Positions 5,472-10,000 of a stretch of DNA of 10,000 bases are shown here, in pieces. The DNA is from Anaerolinea sp. (lineage in GTDB: Bacteria > Chloroflexota > Anaerolineae > Anaerolineales > Anaerolineaceae): the NCBI GenBank assembly GCA_020216845.1, contig JAIWNK010000104.1, positions 1 through 10,000 of the forward strand, given 5' to 3'. The notes under the pieces were generated by a model. The model saw only the letters and a program-made list of their open reading frames with translations. It did no database searches and was not told the DNA's origin. Positions within the stretch are counted from its first letter, which is position 1. Every line of letters starts with the position of its first letter. A program made the position numbers and the translations under genes.

Positions 5472-6005
5472 ATGGAGTTTGCCTTGGACGCTGAAAACAA
5501 GCCCGTTGTTGTTGAAGACGATGTCGTCGTCAGTTTGAATTACACCCTGACTGTGGATGGTGAAGTTGTGGATTCATCGGAAGAAGATGGCCCCATCTCG
5601 TTCATTCAAGGATATGGGAACATCATCCCCGGTTTGGAGCGCGAGCTATACGGTATGCGCACGGGCCAGAGCAAGCACGTCAGCGTTTCAGCGGCGGATG
5701 GCTATGGCACAGTTGACCCTGAAGCCGTGATGGAAGTTCCAACCGAAGAGCTGCCCGCCGACATTCCCCTGGAAGTGGGCGTTGAACTTGAAATTCTCAA
5801 CGAAGATGGCGAAGAATTAAGCGCCGTCATCACCAAAGTGGGTGAAAAAACCATCGTCTTGGATTTCAATCACCCCCTGGCCGGCAAGCAGCTCGAGTTT
5901 GATGTCACCATCACCGATCTGCGTGCTGCCACCCCCGAAGAGCTCGATCACGGTCACGTCCATGACGAAGACTACGACGAGGACGAAGAAGACGAAGAAA
6001 ACTAA
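5472..6005 (+). CDS. slyD: FKBP-type peptidyl-prolyl cis-trans isomerase, SlyD type
   Basis: SlyD-type enzymes speed prolyl bond isomerisation and act as chaperones through an inserted flap domain. The 177-residue product has an FKBP core (VSLNYTLTVDGEVVDSS near 20-36, PISFIQGYGNIIPGLERELYGM at 41-62), the insert-in-flap region from about 75 to 128, and the family-diagnostic DFNHPLAGK at 131-139 closing the fold. The C-terminus carries HGHVHDED followed by a run of Asp and Glu. E. coli SlyD has a longer His- and Cys-rich tail that binds nickel for hydrogenase assembly; here only three His and no Cys remain, so metal binding would be weaker. The ATG at 5472 has a poor ribosome-binding site; a TTG at 5484 has GGAG six bases upstream and is a real alternative, removing four residues. 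Expected to be cytoplasmic. It has its own promoter and terminator. Confidence 0.92.
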   Translation: MEFALDAENKPVVVEDDVVVSLNYTLTVDGEVVDSSEEDGPISFIQGYGNIIPGLERELYGMRTGQSKHVSVSAADGYGTVDPEAVMEVPTEELPADIPLEVGVELEILNEDGEELSAVITKVGEKTIVLDFNHPLAGKQLEFDVTITDLRAATPEELDHGHVHDEDYDEDEEDEEN

Positions 6006-6029
6006 AAAAATATTTCTTTGTCCAACAAC

Positions 6030-6062
6030 CACAAAGGCGGGCAGTCCCCGCCTTTGTGCTTT
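6030..6062 (+). terminator. Strong intrinsic terminator after the SlyD-type gene
   Basis: CACAAAGGCGGG (6030-6041) and CCCGCCTTTGTG (6047-6058) form a perfect 12-bp stem with the 5-base loop CAGTC, followed by CTTTT. It closes the SlyD-type transcript. Confidence 0.85.
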
Positions 6063-6087
6063 TAAATCACAAATCCATGAAAATCGC

Positions 6088-6117
6088 TTGTATCCTCCCC
6101 CTAAAAATGAGTACAAT
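6088..6117 (+). promoter_or_regulatory. Putative promoter of the cyclase/ATPase/TPR gene
   Basis: TTGTAT (6088-6093), an 18-base spacer and TACAAT (6112-6117) form a fair sigma-70-type promoter, with a start near 6124 and a leader of about 26 bases. It lies between the preceding terminator and the ATG at 6150, where a promoter is needed. Confidence 0.45.
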
Positions 6118-6149
6118 AACAGTAATCCAATCTTGCTCAAAAGAACATC

Positions 6150-9100
6150 ATGACCGATCAAATCGCACAAATCCAAACCGCCATGCAAGCCCTGGAAGCC
6201 CAACGCAGCGTTCTAGGTGATACTGTCGTAGACCTTGCCCTGGACTCCATGCGACGCAAACTTGAAGCGTTGTCTCTTCAAACCGCCCAACGCGAACAGC
6301 AACGCAAACAAGTGACTGTCATGTTCGCTGACATCTCAGGCTTTACCAGCCTGTCCGAAAGCATGGATGCCGAAGACATCACAGACTTAATGAACGAAGT
6401 CTGGCAAAACCTGGATAGCATCATTGAAAAATATGGCGGACGGATTGACAAACACATTGGTGATGCCGTCATGGCTGTTTGGGGCGTTGAAATTGCTCGC
6501 GAAGATGACCCCGAAAGCGCCATTCGTTGCGGCCTGGAAATGCTCAAAAGTGCTTTTGCCCCTGAAACAAAACGCCCCTCTCTCCAATTGCGCATTGGCA
6601 TTAACACAGGGCCAGTCCTATTAGGCGATGTCGGCAGCACACAAGAATTTACCGCCATGGGAGACACAGTCAACACTGCCAATCGCCTGCAAAACGCAGC
6701 TCAACCCAATAGCTTACTGATCTCACACGATACCTATCGTCATGTACGCGGCCTCTTCAAAGTACGCGCCCTTGACTCGCTTGCTGTTAAAGGCAAATCC
6801 GACTTGCTGCGCGTCTACTCCGTTGAAGCCGCCCGGCCCAGCGCTTTTCGCACGCTCACGCGCGGCGTTGAGGGCGTAGAAACCCGCATGATTGGCCGCG
6901 AAAACGAATTGCAAATCTTGCAAAACGAATTTGAAACCAGCCTGACCACACCTTCAACCAGTATGGTCACGATCCTTGGCGAAGCCGGCCTGGGGAAGAG
7001 CCGCCTTATCTACGAATTCAACAACTGGATTGAATTGCTTCCCTTTCAAATTCAAACCCTCAAAGGACGCGCCACCCAACAAAATACCGCTGTACCTGCC
7101 TCCTTATTGCGCTTCATGCTCTCCGGATATTTCAACCTTCTGGAAAGCGACCCATCCGATATCCTGCTTGAAAAACTCACCCAAGGCCTTTGTAAACTTT
7201 GGACAAGTGAAGAACAGCACAATTGCAACGAAGCCGCCGTCATTCTTGGCACATGGCTGGGCTTCAAATTTCCGGCCACACCCTATCACACCACAATCAA
7301 TGACGCTCGCGAACTCCATCAACGCGCCCTCAACTATCTCAGCTTGCTCTTCCGTTCCCTGGCCGAATATATGCCTACCCTGATTTTACTTGAAGACATC
7401 CATTGGGCTGATGAACGCTCCCTGGAAGCCATCCAATGGGTCTTCAATGCCGCACAAGACCTCCCCATCCTCATTGTTGCTCTAGCGCGCCCCTCTCTTC
7501 TAGAGACACACCCCAATTGGGTTGAGCAAAACGCCGCACCTCTACAAACCAACCGCCACACGGTGATTGAGCTACACCCACTCTCACAACAAGACAGCCA
7601 ATTGCTGGTCGCTGAAATCTTGCAGAAAGCCCCTGCCATTCCACCCCATCTTTTCGAACTCATCATTGAACGCTCTGAAGGCAACCCCTACTACATCGAA
7701 GAAATGGTCAAAATCTTAATTGATGAGGGCGTCATCCAAACCGGCATGGAACAATGGCTCATCAACACAGAACGTCTGGCAACCATCAATGTTCCAGCTA
7801 CCCTGACAGGGATCCTGCAATCTCGCCTTGATAGCCTGCCAGAACAAGAACGCCTGGCTTTGCAGCGCTGTTCCGTCATTGGCCGCATTTTCTGGGAAGA
7901 CGCATTGACCTATCTCGGCACAAGCGGCTCATCCACCATTCTCAATCGTCTGCTCGAGCGGCGTATCATCTTCCGCCGCGACAAATCCGCCTTTCAACAC
8001 ACCCAAGAATTCATCTTCGAACACACCTTGCTGCGCGATGTAGCTTATGAAAGCGTCCTCAAGCGCGAACGTCGCAGCTATCACGCTCAAGCGGCCCATT
8101 GGCTTGTCACTGTCACCCAAAACAGTGGTCGCACCGATGAATACGCCGCCGTCATTGCCGAGCACTATGAGCAAGCCGGCGATATAGATGCTGCCCGCGC
8201 CTGGTATCACCGGGCAGCTGCCGGTGCAGCAACACGCTTTGCCAACGCCGAAGCGCGCCGCTACTACAACCACGCCATCGAACTGACCCCATCAGAAGAC
8301 CTGCGCGCCCGCTTCGACCTCATCTCTGCCCGCGAAAAAATCCTCGACCTGCTCGGCGACCGCCAATTTCAGGTACAAGACCTGACCGCCATGCAAGAAA
8401 TCAGTCAGCGCCTCAACGATCTGCGCACTCAGGCCGAAGTCGCCTTGCGTCAGGCGCATTTTGCCGAAAAAACCAGCAACTATCATCTGTCCGCCGATGC
8501 ATCTCGCCTTGCCATCCAAATCACTGAACGCATTCAGCAGCCCGTCCAAGAAGCTGCTGCACATCTGCAACTTGGCCGCGCCCTGCGCCGCCTTGGCAAC
8601 TACGAAGAAGCCTGGAACGAATTCCAAAATGCCCTGGCCCTTGCCAAAGAACTTGGCTTGCTGCAAATCGAAGCCGATTGTATGCACAACCTGGGCAACA
8701 TCTATTCTCATCAAGGAGACTATCGTAGTGCCATAGACTACTATAAACACTCCCTACGTCTGCAAAACGACTTGCACAACCGACAAGGTACCGGAGCAGT
8801 ACTAAACAGCCTGGGCATTGCTGCGGACAGTCAGGGCGCCTACACAGAGGCCAAAGCCTATTACGAACAGGCCCTTGAAGCCTTTCGTAGCATCGGCGAT
8901 TTATGGGGCCAAGGCCTGGCCTATAACAACCTTGGCATCGTCTGCTCTGAATTGGGCGACTATGCAGAAGCACGACAATACTATCAGCAATCGCTCAACG
9001 TCACCCTGCAGGTCAATGACCGCGTTGGCGAAGCACTTGCCCTCAACAACCTGGGGCTCATCTCCGACCATCTCGCTGACTACACCGCGGCAGAAATCTT

Positions 9101-9734
9101 TTATAACCGCGCCCTTGAAATTGTCCGCCAAACGAACGACCTTCAAGGCGAAGGGGTTACCCTGGCCAGCCAATCCCTGCTCTATGTGCACCAAGAGCGA
9201 TACGAACAAGCCATCCTGACAGCGCAACAGGCCATCCAAATTGCCCAACAACTGGGTGAAGAGCGCGTTCAGGGCTACGCCCTCACCAACCTTGGGCACG
9301 CCCTTTTCCACAAACAAGACCTCGACGGCGCTGCTCAAGCCTACCAAACTGCCATTGAAATCCGCAAACGCCTTGGCGACCGTAACCTGATGATCGAATC
9401 GCTCGCAGGACTTGTCAATGTTTGGTTGGCAAAGAAACAAATTCCTCAAGCAACTGAAGCAGGCCGCACCATCTTACAGATTTTGCAAGAAAACCCATCG
9501 CTCAACGGAGCAGAAGAACCCTTGCGCGTCTATTTAACCTGTGTCAATGTGCTCCGAGCTACCAATAGCCCCTTGCTTCTGCCAACACTAAAAGCCGCCT
9601 GCCAACTGCTACGCGATAGCGCTGCACACATCAGCGATCCAACACTACGAAGAGCCTACCTGGAACGCATCCCGTACCACGCCGCACTACAAGAGCTTGA
9701 ACGAATTCTTTTGCCCACCCCAACCGGAGAATAA
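6150..9734 (+). CDS. Class III adenylate/guanylate cyclase – STAND ATPase – TPR fusion protein
   Basis: The 1194-residue protein joins three modules. Residues 52-225 are a class III nucleotide cyclase: metal ligands Asp61 (in FADISGFT) and Asp105 (in KHIGDAVMAVWG), base-recognising Lys101, and transition-state Asn175 and Arg179 in GDTVNTANR. The usual second base-recognising Asp is Thr168, as in several bacterial adenylate cyclases, so cAMP is the likelier product. Residues 247-650 are a STAND/AAA-type ATPase with Walker A GEAGLGKS (277-284), Walker B LILLEDIHWAD (411-421) and a downstream winged-helix-like part. From about 660 to 1100 there are TPR helices, including at least five copies spaced exactly 40 residues apart (starting near 882, 922, 962, 1002, 1042). 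A coiled-coil-like helix (1-50) precedes the cyclase. No membrane segment is seen, so it is a cytoplasmic signalling protein in which TPR-bound partners and ATP probably gate the cyclase. Signal and partner are unknown. The start has only a weak ribosome-binding site. Confidence 0.93.
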   Translation: MTDQIAQIQTAMQALEAQRSVLGDTVVDLALDSMRRKLEALSLQTAQREQQRKQVTVMFADISGFTSLSESMDAEDITDLMNEVWQNLDSIIEKYGGRIDKHIGDAVMAVWGVEIAREDDPESAIRCGLEMLKSAFAPETKRPSLQLRIGINTGPVLLGDVGSTQEFTAMGDTVNTANRLQNAAQPNSLLISHDTYRHVRGLFKVRALDSLAVKGKSDLLRVYSVEAARPSAFRTLTRGVEGVETRMIGRENELQILQNEFETSLTTPSTSMVTILGEAGLGKSRLIYEFNNWIELLPFQIQTLKGRATQQNTAVPASLLRFMLSGYFNLLESDPSDILLEKLTQGLCKLWTSEEQHNCNEAAVILGTWLGFKFPATPYHTTINDARELHQRALNYLSLLFRSLAEYMPTLILLEDIHWADERSLEAIQWVFNAAQDLPILIVALARPSLLETHPNWVEQNAAPLQTNRHTVIELHPLSQQDSQLLVAEILQKAPAIPPHLFELIIERSEGNPYYIEEMVKILIDEGVIQTGMEQWLINTERLATINVPATLTGILQSRLDSLPEQERLALQRCSVIGRIFWEDALTYLGTSGSSTILNRLLERRIIFRRDKSAFQHTQEFIFEHTLLRDVAYESVLKRERRSYHAQAAHWLVTVTQNSGRTDEYAAVIAEHYEQAGDIDAARAWYHRAAAGAATRFANAEARRYYNHAIELTPSEDLRARFDLISAREKILDLLGDRQFQVQDLTAMQEISQRLNDLRTQAEVALRQAHFAEKTSNYHLSADASRLAIQITERIQQPVQEAAAHLQLGRALRRLGNYEEAWNEFQNALALAKELGLLQIEADCMHNLGNIYSHQGDYRSAIDYYKHSLRLQNDLHNRQGTGAVLNSLGIAADSQGAYTEAKAYYEQALEAFRSIGDLWGQGLAYNNLGIVCSELGDYAEARQYYQQSLNVTLQVNDRVGEALALNNLGLISDHLADYTAAEIFYNRALEIVRQTNDLQGEGVTLASQSLLYVHQERYEQAILTAQQAIQIAQQLGEERVQGYALTNLGHALFHKQDLDGAAQAYQTAIEIRKRLGDRNLMIESLAGLVNVWLAKKQIPQATEAGRTILQILQENPSLNGAEEPLRVYLTCVNVLRATNSPLLLPTLKAACQLLRDSAAHISDPTLRRAYLERIPYHAALQELERILLPTPTGE

Positions 9735-9739
9735 CCAGC

Positions 9740-10000
9740 ATGTCCCGAATTGCCATCCCGATTGAACGTCTACTCAACCGCCCCTACGATTTTTGGGAAA
9801 ACGAATGGGTCTTACTCACCAGTGGAGACTTTGAAAGCAAAGAATACAACGCCATGACCGTTGCCTGGGGGAGCTTGGGCTGCATGTGGTCACGCCCATT
9901 TGCGCAAGTCGTTGTTCGTCCAACCCGTCACACCTTCCAATTCATGGAACGCTATCCAACGTTTACCCTGTGTGCCTTTGGCCCGCAACACCGCCCTGCC
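9740..10000 (+). CDS. Flavin-reductase-like FMN-binding protein (N-terminal 87 residues)
   Basis: The reading frame runs from the ATG at 9740 to the window edge. The visible part, with NAMTVAWGSLGCMWSRP at about 37-53, VVVRPTRHTF at about 57-66 and FTLCAF near 75-80, matches the N-terminal half of the flavin reductase-like/flavoredoxin family, which binds FMN in a split-barrel dimer and takes part in electron transfer or flavin reduction. The gene starts 5 bases after the stop of the cyclase/TPR gene, and GGAG within the end of that gene (9726-9729) serves as its ribosome-binding site, so the two are likely co-transcribed. Substrate and partner cannot be told. The C-terminal half is outside the window. 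Confidence 0.85.
   Translation, partial: MSRIAIPIERLLNRPYDFWENEWVLLTSGDFESKEYNAMTVAWGSLGCMWSRPFAQVVVRPTRHTFQFMERYPTFTLCAFGPQHRPA

Noticed and set aside
8292..8750. Long minus-strand open frames opposite the TPR region
   Set aside because: They arise from the repetitive codon use of the TPR gene on the + strand, which has clear domain content; the antisense products match nothing recognisable.
8790..9270. Roughly 120-base periodicity that could be read as tandem DNA repeats
   Set aside because: The period is explained by the 40-residue TPR units; the copies are diverged at the DNA level and are not a satellite or CRISPR array.

Overview
The window reads as an ordinary stretch of bacterial chromosome, moderately GC-rich with densely packed genes. 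Several traits point to a member of the Chloroflexota, most likely Anaerolineae-like: a very long class III cyclase–STAND ATPase–TPR fusion, a Thr/Pro-rich lipoprotein ending in an NBR1-type Ig-like domain, and a divergent LCP-like membrane-anchored protein. This placement is inference from gene style; no rRNA or marker gene is present to settle it. No insertion sequence, phage gene, CRISPR array, tRNA or rRNA was recognised.

Layout. Positions 1-66 hold the C-terminal end of a + strand zinc-ribbon-like protein that overlaps, tail to tail, the minus-strand lipB gene (lipoate biosynthesis, 53-727). The 307-base gap 728-1034 holds a possible leaderless lipB promoter, a TATAAT box followed by a perfect 12-bp intrinsic terminator (a possible RNA of about 65 nt), and an extended -10 box serving the next gene. 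Positions 1035-1685 encode a small membrane-anchored protein resembling the start of the LCP fold. Converging on it is a minus-strand operon, cbiM-cbiQ-cbiO (4133 down to 1690), for an ECF-type cobalt/nickel importer whose CbiM carries a fused C-terminal PDGLE domain. Divergent from cbiM is a Fur-family metalloregulator (4243-4623). The gap between them contains two abutting 16-bp TTGCAA-N4-TTGCAA-type palindromes and an ATTATAAT element that reads as a -10 box on both strands. Regulator, operator and transporter therefore look like a self-contained metal-homeostasis module.

The right half is all on the + strand: an NBR1-Ig lipoprotein (4714-5406), a SlyD-type FKBP prolyl isomerase (5472-6005) with its own extended -10 promoter and a strong terminator, the 1194-residue cyclase/ATPase/TPR signalling protein (6150-9734), and, 5 bases downstream, the first 87 codons of a flavin-reductase-like protein (9740 to the window edge).

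I found no clearly novel multi-gene system. The observations most worth checking are the Nur-like tandem operator, the conflict between the Shine-Dalgarno-selected CbiM start and the free Met-His N-terminus this family needs for metal binding, and the short terminated transcript candidate between lipB and the LCP-like gene.
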